Source: Bacteroidales bacterium | GTDB taxonomy: Bacteria > Bacteroidota > Bacteroidia > Bacteroidales > FEN-979 | Length of the DNA stretch: 54,698 nucleotides | Direction of reading: 5' to 3' | NCBI GenBank assembly: GCA_030681475.1 | Contig: JAUXWT010000036.1 | Location: 1 to 54,698, forward strand | Shown here: positions 16,523 to 24,131 of the stretch, one piece after another | Layout of the letters: each line of letters begins with the position of its first letter | Position numbering within the stretch: position 1 is the stretch's first letter | Notes under the pieces: generated by a model | The model's input: the letters and a program-made list of their open reading frames with translations, nothing else | What the model was told of the DNA's origin: nothing | Databases searched by the model: none | Translations under genes and position numbers: made by a program

Positions 16523-17086
16523 TCATTTTGCCTGCTTATTTACCGTACATAGTTCCACATCAATTACAAGTGTCGCTCCGGCCGGGATTGATGCCATATC
16601 GCCAAGCAGTCCGTACGCAAGGTGTGAGGGTACGATCAGTTTTGCCCGGTCGCCTTGCTGCATCTGCAAGATACCCTCTTCGAGTCCGCTTACAACCTTT
16701 CTTTTCCCGATTTCAAGTATGACCGTGGAACCGGTATCCGATTGAAAAACAAGATCGCCGGTTAAAAGGTTGATCTTATATTTAATAGAAACCTGATCGC
16801 CTTGTCTGGCATGGTTTCCATGTCCATTTTCATAGATCATGTAACGCAGGCCGGTTTGAGTCTTCATCATATCCCAACGATATCGTGCAATGAAATCATC
16901 AATCTCCTGATTTTCAGTCTTGACAACCTCACGGTTATAATTGATCACGGAATCTTTTAAGGATTTTACATTTTTTCCGGGATGGTCATATCCGGTTGTT
17001 TGGTGACAAGAAAATAACAAGAGACATGAGACAGGAAAAATCATCCGGAAAATTAAGCTGAACTTAATGAATCTGGCAGTATTCAA
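16523..17086 (-). CDS. Single-domain FKBP-type peptidyl-prolyl isomerase lipoprotein (GldI-like)
   Basis: A 187-residue lipoprotein (hydrophobic N-terminus then LLFSC, Cys27) with one FKBP domain in the C-terminal half: QGDQVSIKYKINLLTGDLVF, VVSGLEEGILQMQQGDRAKLIVPSHLAYG, and IPAGATLVIDVEL. Layout, size and the helical segment before the domain recall GldI, the FKBP lipoprotein of gliding and T9SS function in Flavobacteria, but the match to GldI itself is not certain from sequence inspection. It is directly downstream of the DHH phosphoesterase gene (1-base gap), so the two are co-transcribed. Confidence 0.82.
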   Translation of the reverse strand: MNTARFIKFSLIFRMIFPVSCLLLFSCHQTTGYDHPGKNVKSLKDSVINYNREVVKTENQEIDDFIARYRWDMMKTQTGLRYMIYENGHGNHARQGDQVSIKYKINLLTGDLVFQSDTGSTVILEIGKRKVVSGLEEGILQMQQGDRAKLIVPSHLAYGLLGDMASIPAGATLVIDVELCTVNKQAK

Positions 17087-17087
17087 A

Positions 17088-18107
17088 TTAATAAACAGAT
17101 TTAAGCATTGTCTGATACAATGGCAATATTTGGTTAAACTTCAGAATGGTTTCTTCCAGCGTAGTGGAACAATTGGCGCCTGCGGCATTGCGGTGTCCAC
17201 CGCCATTAAAATACTCCGCAGCAAGCGTATTGACAGCAAAAGAACCCTTTGAACGGAATGAGACCTTTACGATTCCGTCCCGTTCCATAAATAAAGCCGC
17301 CAGGTTGATGTCCTTAATGGAAAGCGCATAGTTAACAACCCCTTCAGTATCCCCGATCTGATGATCAAACCGTTCCAGGTCATTTTTAGAAAGGGTTATA
17401 TAGGCTGTATGATATTCAGGAAGTACGACAAGCTGATCGCTGATGGAATATCCCAGCAGGCGCAGCCTGCTTTCGGAATAAGTATCATAAATCAGTCTGT
17501 GCAGGTGTTCACCGTCGATCCCCAAACGAAAAAGCTCCGCCATGATTATATAGGTCTCCACATAATTACACGCATAACTCAGTGAGCCGGTGTCGGTAAT
17601 GATCCCTGCATAAATACATTCAGCAATTTCCTTATCAAGCAGATGCCGATCACCCATCTTCTCGATAATATTGTAAACTATCTCTGAAGTTGATGAAATC
17701 CTTGAAATGGATATGAGGTAATCAAACTCTTCAGAAGGATTTAAATGATGGTCAATGAGTACCTTGATCGCCTTTGAATGACGTACAAAATGGGCGGCAT
17801 CATTGAGGCGTCCCAGGTTGTTGTAGTCGGCAGCGATGATCATATCAGCCCGTTCAATGGCATTTATACACTCAGCCCGGTCGGAAGTAAAAACCAAAAT
17901 CTCTTCATGCCCGGTCATCCATGCCAGAAAATCAGGATACGGATCGGGAACCATGACCTGAACCGAATGGTTTTTCTTTTTCAGGTAGGTTGCAAGGGCT
18001 AAACTAGAGCCGATAGCATCACCGTCCGGGTTGGAATGAGTGGTGATCAGTATCTGTAATGGCTGCGAAATCTTTTCAGCGATATGGTTAAAGTCAGTAT
18101 TTTCCAA
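17088..18107 (-). CDS. nrnA: DHH/DHHA1 phosphoesterase, NrnA-like (oligoribonuclease / pAp phosphatase)
   Basis: The 339-residue enzyme has the DHH-family motifs in order: HSNPDGDAIGSSLA (residues 24-37), IIAADYNNLGR, the DHHLNP motif that names the family, ITDTGSLSYA, and the DHHA1 C-terminal motif FNGGGHRNAAGA. NrnA-type enzymes degrade 2-5 nt RNA oligomers and dephosphorylate 3'-phosphoadenosine 5'-phosphate with Mn2+. Length matches the family. It diverges from ndk, and a minus-strand -7 box (TAATTTTG, 18130-18137) precedes it. The last bases adjoin the FKBP lipoprotein gene. Confidence 0.92.
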   Translation of the reverse strand: MENTDFNHIAEKISQPLQILITTHSNPDGDAIGSSLALATYLKKKNHSVQVMVPDPYPDFLAWMTGHEEILVFTSDRAECINAIERADMIIAADYNNLGRLNDAAHFVRHSKAIKVLIDHHLNPSEEFDYLISISRISSTSEIVYNIIEKMGDRHLLDKEIAECIYAGIITDTGSLSYACNYVETYIIMAELFRLGIDGEHLHRLIYDTYSESRLRLLGYSISDQLVVLPEYHTAYITLSKNDLERFDHQIGDTEGVVNYALSIKDINLAALFMERDGIVKVSFRSKGSFAVNTLAAEYFNGGGHRNAAGANCSTTLEETILKFNQILPLYQTMLKSVY

Positions 18108-18129
18108 ATAGTTAGCGGTTTAAGTGATG

Positions 18130-18167
18130 CAAAATTAAGGATAATTGAAATATAAATTGTAATTTTG
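18130..18167. promoter_or_regulatory. Divergent promoter pair for nrnA and ndk
   Basis: Two TAATTTTG boxes face apart: on the minus strand at 18130-18137 (for nrnA, start 18107) and on the plus strand at 18160-18167 (for ndk, start 18191). Neither has a clear -33 element at the right spacing, but position and matching to TAnnTTTG support both. Confidence 0.55.
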
Positions 18168-18190
18168 TTTTCGCTAAATAATGTTATCAT

Positions 18191-18610
18191 ATGACAGGGA
18201 AAATAACTTTTACAATGATCAAACCATCCGCCATTACAGCGGGTTTTACCGGAAATATCCTCTTAAAAATTGAAGAAGGCGGTTATAAAATCAAAGCTCT
18301 GAAAAAGGTTTTGTTGAGTAAGGAACAAGCCGGTCACTTTTATGACATGCACAGGGGAAAACCCTTTTATGAGGAACTGACCGATTTCATGTCATCAGGA
18401 CCCATTATCGCAGCAGTACTTGAAATGGAGAATGCTGTTGATTCATTCAGAACATTTATCGGCGCGACTGATCCCGCTAAAGCGGAGGAAGGAACAATCA
18501 GGAAACTTTACGGAAAGAATATGGGTGAGAATGCCGTCCATGGCTCCGACAGTGATGAAAGCGCCGAACGTGAAGCCGGGTTCTTCTTTTCATTTTTAGA
18601 GCGGTATTAA
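18191..18610 (+). CDS. ndk: Nucleoside-diphosphate kinase
   Basis: Ndk (139 residues, usual length) transfers the gamma phosphate from NTP to NDP through a phospho-histidine. The active-site block is GENAVHGSDS with His117; TFTMIKPSAI at the N-terminus and the DFMSSGPIIAAVLE core are also typical. It is convergent with the XRE regulator gene with only three bases between the stops, leaving no room for a terminator. Confidence 0.97.
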   Translation: MTGKITFTMIKPSAITAGFTGNILLKIEEGGYKIKALKKVLLSKEQAGHFYDMHRGKPFYEELTDFMSSGPIIAAVLEMENAVDSFRTFIGATDPAKAEEGTIRKLYGKNMGENAVHGSDSDESAEREAGFFFSFLERY

Positions 18611-18613
18611 GCC

Positions 18614-19021
18614 TTATTCGGGTTCATATTCCCTGAAGGTCCTGTCATCGTAGAAAACTACAATTCTTTCCGCCTTTCGCTCTGTTTTATCCCTTTTCAC
18701 CTGCCTTAACACTCGCGGTTCGGGCTTATCAGCAACCTTTTCAGGTTGATCAAACAAGGTGACAGGGACACTTTGGGGAGCATCATCCTCTTTTCTCTTA
18801 ACTTCAGCAGTATCCGTTGTAGTTTCCTTTTTGCCATAAAGCAAATATTCGACCTTTACATCGGGAAACCTGTTTAACACTTTCATGATAAAGTCAAGGC
18901 TGGGTTTATTTCTTCCAGAAATCAGATGCGACATTCCTGATCGCTGAATTCCAATCTCATCGGCAAACTGGGAAGGAGTCAGATTCTTATCCTTCATCAA
19001 TGCCAATATACGGTCGACCAT
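18614..19021 (-). CDS. XRE-family helix-turn-helix regulator
   Basis: A 135-residue protein. Residues 1-62 form a Cro/CI-type helix-turn-helix (MKDKNLTPSQFADEIGIQRS, then GMSHLISGRNKPSLDFIMKVL). The rest is a basic, proline-containing tail (VADKPEPRVLRQVKRDKTERK) ending in a small beta segment (RIVVFYDDRTFREYEPE). Such short XRE proteins are frequent in Bacteroidota; targets are unknown. A minus-strand -7 box (TACTTTTG, 19036-19043) lies just upstream, implying a very short leader, and the following gap contains palindromes that could be its operators. Confidence 0.85.
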   Translation of the reverse strand: MVDRILALMKDKNLTPSQFADEIGIQRSGMSHLISGRNKPSLDFIMKVLNRFPDVKVEYLLYGKKETTTDTAEVKRKEDDAPQSVPVTLFDQPEKVADKPEPRVLRQVKRDKTERKAERIVVFYDDRTFREYEPE

Positions 19022-19815
19022 TTCTACACTTTTTACAAAAGTAATAAATTATGTCAAATTTAGTTAGTGACAATCAAAAATGTTATTTACTTAAATAATA
19101 ACATCATATAAGTATATTAACAAACTGTTATATAGCACTATAAATTTAATTCTAAATTAAAATATTTACGATTTAACATTGTGATTTACATTTGTGTATT
19201 TTACTTCTGAAAATTGCATTAAATTGAAATATATTGTATTGAAAAACCCATTAAATAATCCGTTTATAGGATATATAATACTGATTATGAGATAAAATGA
19301 TAATACATTGCCAACTTTGAAATGCATTAGTTTACAATTGTAAATACAAATGTAAATTTCCTATTTCAGGTTCATCATATAAATTCGTACTTCCAATTAG
19401 AGTGGACAGGTCTTTTTAAGGCGGTTGATCCATTAATTCTGTTCCTTCATTCGATTGAAATCCCCCTCCCCTGCACCTTCCTTTAGCCGAATTCATGCAG
19501 GCTGAATCCAATCATGGGATGTAACCGGATACAGACAAGATGGTAGTAAGGTTTTGCGTTTCCAATGTTTCCAGCTGAACCCGGTATATCCGATTTTCGA
19601 ATTATTAATGTAATACTTTAATATTAATATTATATATATCTGATTTTATATTATATACGTTATTTACTTATTTATTTTATTATGCACATTTGACAAATGA
19701 TAACTTTAATATCAGGTCAATTTTTGAGAGATCAAGGCTATAATTGCTGAGATTAATACCTGCTGATTTCATTTTTTTAGAATAAATTTGCTTCAAAATC
19801 TATAACATATTTATC
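19022..19815. other. 794-bp AT-rich intergenic region with inverted repeats
   Basis: No convincing gene is visible. The outer parts are extremely AT-rich (runs such as ATATTAATATTATATATAT near 19620), with a less AT-rich island at about 19400-19590. Signals: a perfect palindrome TTTACAATTGTAAA at 19331-19344; the 12-base inverted pair ATTTACATTTGT (19184-19195) and ACAAATGTAAAT (19346-19357); a second minus-strand TAnnTTTG match at 19055-19062; and the DUF4301 promoter box at 19783-19790. The gap may hold operators for the flanking XRE gene or a decayed mobile element. Confidence 0.5.
19783..19790 (+). promoter_or_regulatory. Candidate -7 box of the DUF4301-like gene
   Basis: TAAATTTG matches TAnnTTTG; transcription would begin near 19796, giving a leader of about 20 bases before the ATG at 19816. 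No clear -33 element is visible. Confidence 0.5.
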
Positions 19816-21375
19816 ATGTTCAATCAGCAGGATCTGGTTCAAATTGCGGGCAAGGGTATACATCTACAAGTAATCCAAAAACAAATAGAATGTTTCATCA
19901 AAGGGTTTCCTTTTATACGGCTTGTCAGACCTGCTGTGGCAGGCGATGGCATCATACGGTTTGAAGACAGTCAGTTGAATTTTTATACTGAATATTTTGA
20001 CGATAAGCTACCGGAACTGAAAATTGTGAAATTCGTACCTGCATCAGGCGCCGCCAGCAGGATGTTTAAGCACCTTTTCGAATTCAGGGAGAAGTTCACC
20101 CCCACTGATGATGGTATGGCGCTTTTCTTAAGTGACCAGAGTTTTAATTCTGTTTACCATTTTATTACACACATCAAACAGATCGCTTTTTACAATGACT
20201 TAGCGGCGCGGGTTGCCAATTCCGGGGGAACCCTTGATCAATTATTGGAAAACAGGGATTTTGTTTCCTTGGTTGATTATATTCTAACGGACAAAGGCCT
20301 CAACTATGCACAATTACCTAAGGCTGTCCTCAAATTCCATCAATATCCCGATGGATCAAGAACTGCTGCTGAAGAACACCTGGTCGAATCGGCAGCATAT
20401 GGCAGAGACCGCTCCAATATCGTGCGCATTCACTTTACCATTTCTCCCGAACACCAGGATAAATTCACAGAACTCTTCGCAACAGTTACAAGTTTATACG
20501 AGTCCGTTTTCGAGGTAAAATTTGAGATTTCATTTTCAGTACAAAAGTCATCAACTGATATCATAGCCGTGGATGAAACCAATCAGCCTGTGCGGAACAC
20601 TGATGGCTCGCTCCTATTCAGGCCTGGCGGGCACGGAGCATTGCTTGAGAATCTTAACGAAATTGATGCAGACCTTATATTCATAAAAAATATTGACAAC
20701 ATCGTTCCCGATCATCTGAAGAATACGACTTTTCTATATAAAAAACTTATAGGAGGTTATTTATTGTTCCTCAAAGAAGCTGTTTCCGGATTTCTTGTCA
20801 AGTTAAAAGGAAAACAAATTTCACCGGAGAAAATAGATGAAATCAGAATTTTTGCCTGCGAGAAACTTTTCCAGGACATTCCCGATGAATTTAAAGCGTT
20901 ACCTCATCAGGATCAGGTCATTTATCTTTTTAAGCTTTTAAACCGTCCGATCCGTGTTTGCGGCATGGTTAAAAATGAAGGGGAGCCCGGTGGCGGGCCA
21001 TTCTGGGTCAGGGAGGAGGATCAGCGCCTCACACTTCAGATCGTTGAATCCTCTCAGATTGAATTAACTGACAAGGAACAGAAAACCATTGGAGATCAAT
21101 CAACCCATTTCAACCCCGTTGACCTGGTGTGCTGCACCAGGGATTTTGAAGGGAACTCATTTAACCTGACAGACTTTGTCAATGAAAACACCGGATTCAT
21201 CTCCCTGAAATCAAGTGGAGGTAAAATGATGAAAGCACAGGAATTACCAGGACTTTGGAATGGCGCCATGGCCAATTGGATCACTATTTTCATAGAGGTC
21301 CCCATTATTACTTTTAACCCGGTGAAAACTGTAAACGACCTTTTAAGGAAAGAACATCTTCCACCTCAATATTAA
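19816..21375 (+). CDS. DUF4301-like protein
   Basis: A 519-residue soluble protein matching the pattern of DUF4301, a family mostly confined to Bacteroidota. Near residues 77-90 it has KFVPASGAASRMFKHL, which looks like the nucleotide-binding loop of sugar nucleotidyltransferases, and GHGALLENLNEIDADLIFIKNIDN near 275-298 resembles the acceptor segment of UDP-sugar pyrophosphorylases. A nucleotidyltransferase-like fold is therefore plausible, with no established substrate. The thioredoxin-fold secreted protein follows 13 bases downstream. Confidence 0.8.
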   Translation: MFNQQDLVQIAGKGIHLQVIQKQIECFIKGFPFIRLVRPAVAGDGIIRFEDSQLNFYTEYFDDKLPELKIVKFVPASGAASRMFKHLFEFREKFTPTDDGMALFLSDQSFNSVYHFITHIKQIAFYNDLAARVANSGGTLDQLLENRDFVSLVDYILTDKGLNYAQLPKAVLKFHQYPDGSRTAAEEHLVESAAYGRDRSNIVRIHFTISPEHQDKFTELFATVTSLYESVFEVKFEISFSVQKSSTDIIAVDETNQPVRNTDGSLLFRPGGHGALLENLNEIDADLIFIKNIDNIVPDHLKNTTFLYKKLIGGYLLFLKEAVSGFLVKLKGKQISPEKIDEIRIFACEKLFQDIPDEFKALPHQDQVIYLFKLLNRPIRVCGMVKNEGEPGGGPFWVREEDQRLTLQIVESSQIELTDKEQKTIGDQSTHFNPVDLVCCTRDFEGNSFNLTDFVNENTGFISLKSSGGKMMKAQELPGLWNGAMANWITIFIEVPIITFNPVKTVNDLLRKEHLPPQY

Positions 21376-21388
21376 TACCTGCTTAATC

Positions 21389-22810
21389 ATGCTCAAACTT
21401 AAAATGGCTATCCTGTTACTCCTTCTCTTTACGCTTGTCCAACAAGTTGCCGGACAATCCGGTTATAATATTAAATTCAGGATCAATGGGTTAAAAGACA
21501 CAACCTGTTTTATCGCATATTATTACAGCAGTGGTACCTACATTGAAGACACCTTGCAAGTTGATGGCGCCGGTCGTTGTACGTATAAAGCGCCTGCTGA
21601 CCTTCCAAAAGGGCTATATGTATTTGTCATTACGGATAAGATCTTTTTTGATTTTGTCATTAACAATGACCATAAATTCTCCCTGGAAACAACGAAAGAT
21701 GATCCGGTCAATCATATGATCATCAAAGATTCCCCTGAAAATGAGCTATTTTACAAATACCTGCACTACAACAGGGAAAAATTTGACCAAATCCAGGACC
21801 TGGATAGAAGATCAAAATTTGTTGCCGATCAGAAAGACTCACTGAAATTATATTCTGATGAAGTAAACAAGATCAACAAGGATCTGATTGCATTTAAACT
21901 CGGTATCGTTGACAAGTACCCGGACAGCTTTACGGCATTCATGATTAATGCCATGCGGGAGCCTGAGGTACCTGAGATACCGCTGCTTTCAAATGGCAGG
22001 CCAGATTCAACTTTTGGCTATCGCTACTATAAATCACACTATTGGGATGGTTCCGATTTTACTGATGACCGTTTGTTGAGAACGCCGGTTTTCCATAATA
22101 AATTAAAGAAGTACTTTGACAATCTGGTGGTTCAGAATCCTGACAGTGTCATCCGTGAAGTTGATGCCATGATTGAAAGATCAAGACCCAATGAAGAAAT
22201 GTTCAAATACATGATCTGGTTTACCACTTACAAATATGAAAACCCGGAATTTATGGGATTCGACAAGGTATTTGTTCATATCGTTGACAAATATTACATT
22301 ACCGGGCAGACACCCTGGATATCAAAAACAGTGAACGAGAATATAATCAAGAAGGCGAACAAGATCAGGCCATTATTGATAGGACAAGTAGCCCCGAACA
22401 TGATCATGCAGGACACTAACCTTCAACTTGTTTCGATGCACAACATCTCGGCTGACTATCTGATAATACTCTTCTGGGATCCCGATTGCGGTCATTGTGA
22501 AAAAGAGATACCTCACTTAAAGGTGTTTTATGACCAGAATAAGGAAAAATACAAACTTGAAATCTTTACCGTGTGTTCAGACACCTCACTGGTCAAGTGG
22601 AAAAACGCCATTAAGAAGCGACAAATGAACTGGATCAATGTAGATGGTCCGAGAACTTTAACCGGCGATTACCATGAGCAATACGATATCATCTCCAATC
22701 CCGTGATCTATATCCTGAACCAAAGAAAGGAGATTATCGCAAAGCGGCTTCCTGCCGAAAAGGTGGGAACCTTTATAGAAAATTATTCAAAATTATTACG
22801 TAAGCCTTGA
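21389..22810 (+). CDS. Secreted thioredoxin-fold protein (DUF4369/DUF5106-like plus TlpA-like domain)
   Basis: The 473-residue protein carries a signal peptide (MLKLKMAILLLLLFTLVQQVAG), an N-terminal beta domain like DUF4369 (residues about 25-120), a helical middle like DUF5106 (about 120-330), and a C-terminal thioredoxin fold with FWDPDCGHCEKEIP, CGHC at residues 367-370. It is presumably a periplasmic thiol-disulfide oxidoreductase of the TlpA/ResA type. The stop lies a single base from the stop of convergent rplT. Confidence 0.85.
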   Translation: MLKLKMAILLLLLFTLVQQVAGQSGYNIKFRINGLKDTTCFIAYYYSSGTYIEDTLQVDGAGRCTYKAPADLPKGLYVFVITDKIFFDFVINNDHKFSLETTKDDPVNHMIIKDSPENELFYKYLHYNREKFDQIQDLDRRSKFVADQKDSLKLYSDEVNKINKDLIAFKLGIVDKYPDSFTAFMINAMREPEVPEIPLLSNGRPDSTFGYRYYKSHYWDGSDFTDDRLLRTPVFHNKLKKYFDNLVVQNPDSVIREVDAMIERSRPNEEMFKYMIWFTTYKYENPEFMGFDKVFVHIVDKYYITGQTPWISKTVNENIIKKANKIRPLLIGQVAPNMIMQDTNLQLVSMHNISADYLIILFWDPDCGHCEKEIPHLKVFYDQNKEKYKLEIFTVCSDTSLVKWKNAIKKRQMNWINVDGPRTLTGDYHEQYDIISNPVIYILNQRKEIIAKRLPAEKVGTFIENYSKLLRKP

Positions 22811-22811
22811 A

Positions 22812-23159
22812 TTAGCTGTTGAGTTCGTCAATTACGGCTTTAAATGCTTCAGGGTGATTCATGGCCAGATCGGCCAGTGTTTTCCTGTTGAGGGTAATAT
22901 TTTTATCAGCGAGTTTTCCGATGAACACGGAGTATGACATTCCATATTGTCTGACGCCTGCATTGATACGGGTGATCCATAATGCACGGAAATTCCGTTT
23001 CTTGGTCCGGCGATCCCGGTAGGCATAGGTCAGCCCCTTTTCTACTGAATTTTTTGCAACGGTCAGGACATTTTTTCTTCTTCCGAACTGTCCTTTGGCC
23101 CGTTTAAGGATTTTTTTTCTTCTCTCGCGCGAGGCGACGGCATTAACTGATCTTGGCAT
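22812..23159 (-). CDS. rplT: 50S ribosomal protein L20
   Basis: A 115-residue, strongly basic protein typical of L20 ([20 protein letters not shown], then [20 protein letters not shown]). It binds 23S rRNA early in 50S assembly and in other bacteria represses the rpmI-rplT mRNA. It is the last gene of the thrS-infC-rpmI-rplT run and follows rpmI by 76 bases. No terminator is visible because the convergent gene ends one base away. Confidence 0.98.
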   Translation of the reverse strand: MPRSVNAVASRERRKKILKRAKGQFGRRKNVLTVAKNSVEKGLTYAYRDRRTKKRNFRALWITRINAGVRQYGMSYSVFIGKLADKNITLNRKTLADLAMNHPEAFKAVIDELNS

Positions 23160-23235
23160 GGTTTCTGATTTTTTGCGTTAGCGCTCCCAATTCCGGGAAT
23201 CTTTTAAAGCTAAACACAAGTTAAATAATGAATTA

Positions 23236-23430
23236 TTAACCCTGGAGCATTGCTTTTACATTGGCTTCATCAGACTTGTGAACCAGCGTCGAATAGGTCA
23301 GATTACGTTTCCTTTTCGTGGACTTCTTGGTCAGGATGTGGCTTTTGTAAGCATGCTTCCGCTTGATTTTACCGGTTCCCGTAAGAGCGAATCTTTTTTT
23401 GGCGCCGGATTTGGTCTTCATTTTTGGCAT
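23236..23430 (-). CDS. rpmI: 50S ribosomal protein L35
   Basis: The 64-residue basic protein ([20 protein letters not shown], ending VKAMLQG) is L35, of the large ribosomal subunit. It sits between infC and rplT as in most bacteria. The 105-base spacer to infC contains two tandem copies of a palindrome that are unusual inside this operon. Confidence 0.97.
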   Translation of the reverse strand: MPKMKTKSGAKKRFALTGTGKIKRKHAYKSHILTKKSTKRKRNLTYSTLVHKSDEANVKAMLQG

Positions 23431-23486
23431 GTTACTGGTTTTGATGATTTGATATTAATATATGTGCATTAAGATTGATACTATTG

Positions 23487-23535
23487 AGACGCACTGCTGT
23501 GCGTCTTTACTATTGAGACGCACTACGGTGCGTCT
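23487..23535. repeat. Two tandem palindromes (29-bp unit) between infC and rpmI
   Basis: AGACGCAC-tgct-GTGCGTCT at 23487-23506 is repeated as AGACGCAC-tacg-GTGCGTCT at 23516-23535, each with the same flank (TTTACTATTG). Each can form an eight-base-pair hairpin in the mRNA. The second ends one base from the infC stop codon. It resembles dispersed Bacteroidota palindromes of the 'GAGACGCAC' type. Confidence 0.75.
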
Positions 23536-24090
23536 TTACTTTTTTGGGGTGATGATCATGATCATGCGTTTGCCTTCGAGGCGCGGCATCTGTTCTATTT
23601 TACCGACATCTACCAGCAACTGGGCAAATTTCAGCAAGATCAACTCCCCCTGTTCTTTATAAATGATGGAGCGTCCTTTGAAAAAAACATCCACCTTAAC
23701 TTTTGCTCCGTCTTTAAGAAATTTGATGGCATGGTTCAATTTAAAATTGAAATCATGGTCATCAGTATTCGGACCAAGCCTGATCTCTTTCACAATTATT
23801 TTGGCGGTTTTGGCCTTCATCTCTTTCTGCTTCTTTTTAAGCTCGTAAAGAAATTTTTTATAGTCAATCACCTTGCAAACGGGAGGATTTGCGGTGGGTG
23901 ATATTTCTACAAGGTCAAGGCCTTTTACTTCGGCAATATTCAAGGCTTCGCGAATATTGTAAATGCCGGGTTCAATGTTTTCACCTACCACGCGCACCAC
24001 AGGAGCCTTGATCCATTGGTTGATGTTATAAGGTTCTTCTTTTCTCCCTGGCCTCGGATATCGTCTTGGACCGCTGAATTGTGTTGCTAT
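23536..24090 (-). CDS. infC: Translation initiation factor IF-3, with a non-canonical AUA start
   Basis: IF-3 (184 residues from the proposed start) keeps ribosomal subunits apart and proofreads start codons. The N-terminal domain ([30 protein letters not shown]) and the C-terminal domain ([21 protein letters not shown], ending [10 protein letters not shown]) are both conserved. The first ATG/GTG/TTG in frame is the GTG at 23998-24000, which would cut off the conserved N-terminus. Upstream, the frame is open to a TAG at 24118-24120 with no ATG, GTG or TTG. An AGGAGG at 24098-24103 sits seven bases before an ATA codon at 24088-24090, the best start. Rare starts in infC are known to provide autoregulation. 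Confidence 0.93.
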   Translation of the reverse strand: MATQFSGPRRYPRPGRKEEPYNINQWIKAPVVRVVGENIEPGIYNIREALNIAEVKGLDLVEISPTANPPVCKVIDYKKFLYELKKKQKEMKAKTAKIIVKEIRLGPNTDDHDFNFKLNHAIKFLKDGAKVKVDVFFKGRSIIYKEQGELILLKFAQLLVDVGKIEQMPRLEGKRMIMIITPKK

Positions 24091-24097
24091 TGTAATT

Positions 24098-24103
24098 CCT
24101 CCT
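24098..24103 (-). promoter_or_regulatory. Strong Shine-Dalgarno that fixes the infC AUA start
   Basis: On the minus strand this is AGGAGG, seven bases before ATA (24088-24090) and only one base before ATT (24094-24096). The spacing favours ATA. A full Shine-Dalgarno is unusual in Bacteroidota, where most genes lack one, so it probably compensates for the poor start codon. Confidence 0.75.
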
Positions 24104-24131
24104 ATAATTAATGAATACTATATGGTCTGTT

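Noticed and set aside
19600-19700. AT-rich stretch as a replication origin
   Set aside because: No DnaA boxes (TTATCCACA-like) or nearby dnaA/dnaN/gidA genes; AT-richness alone is not enough.
24094-24096. ATT as the infC start codon, as in E. coli
   Set aside because: Only one base separates it from AGGAGG, too close for initiation; ATA six bases later has the right spacing. It is not fully excluded.
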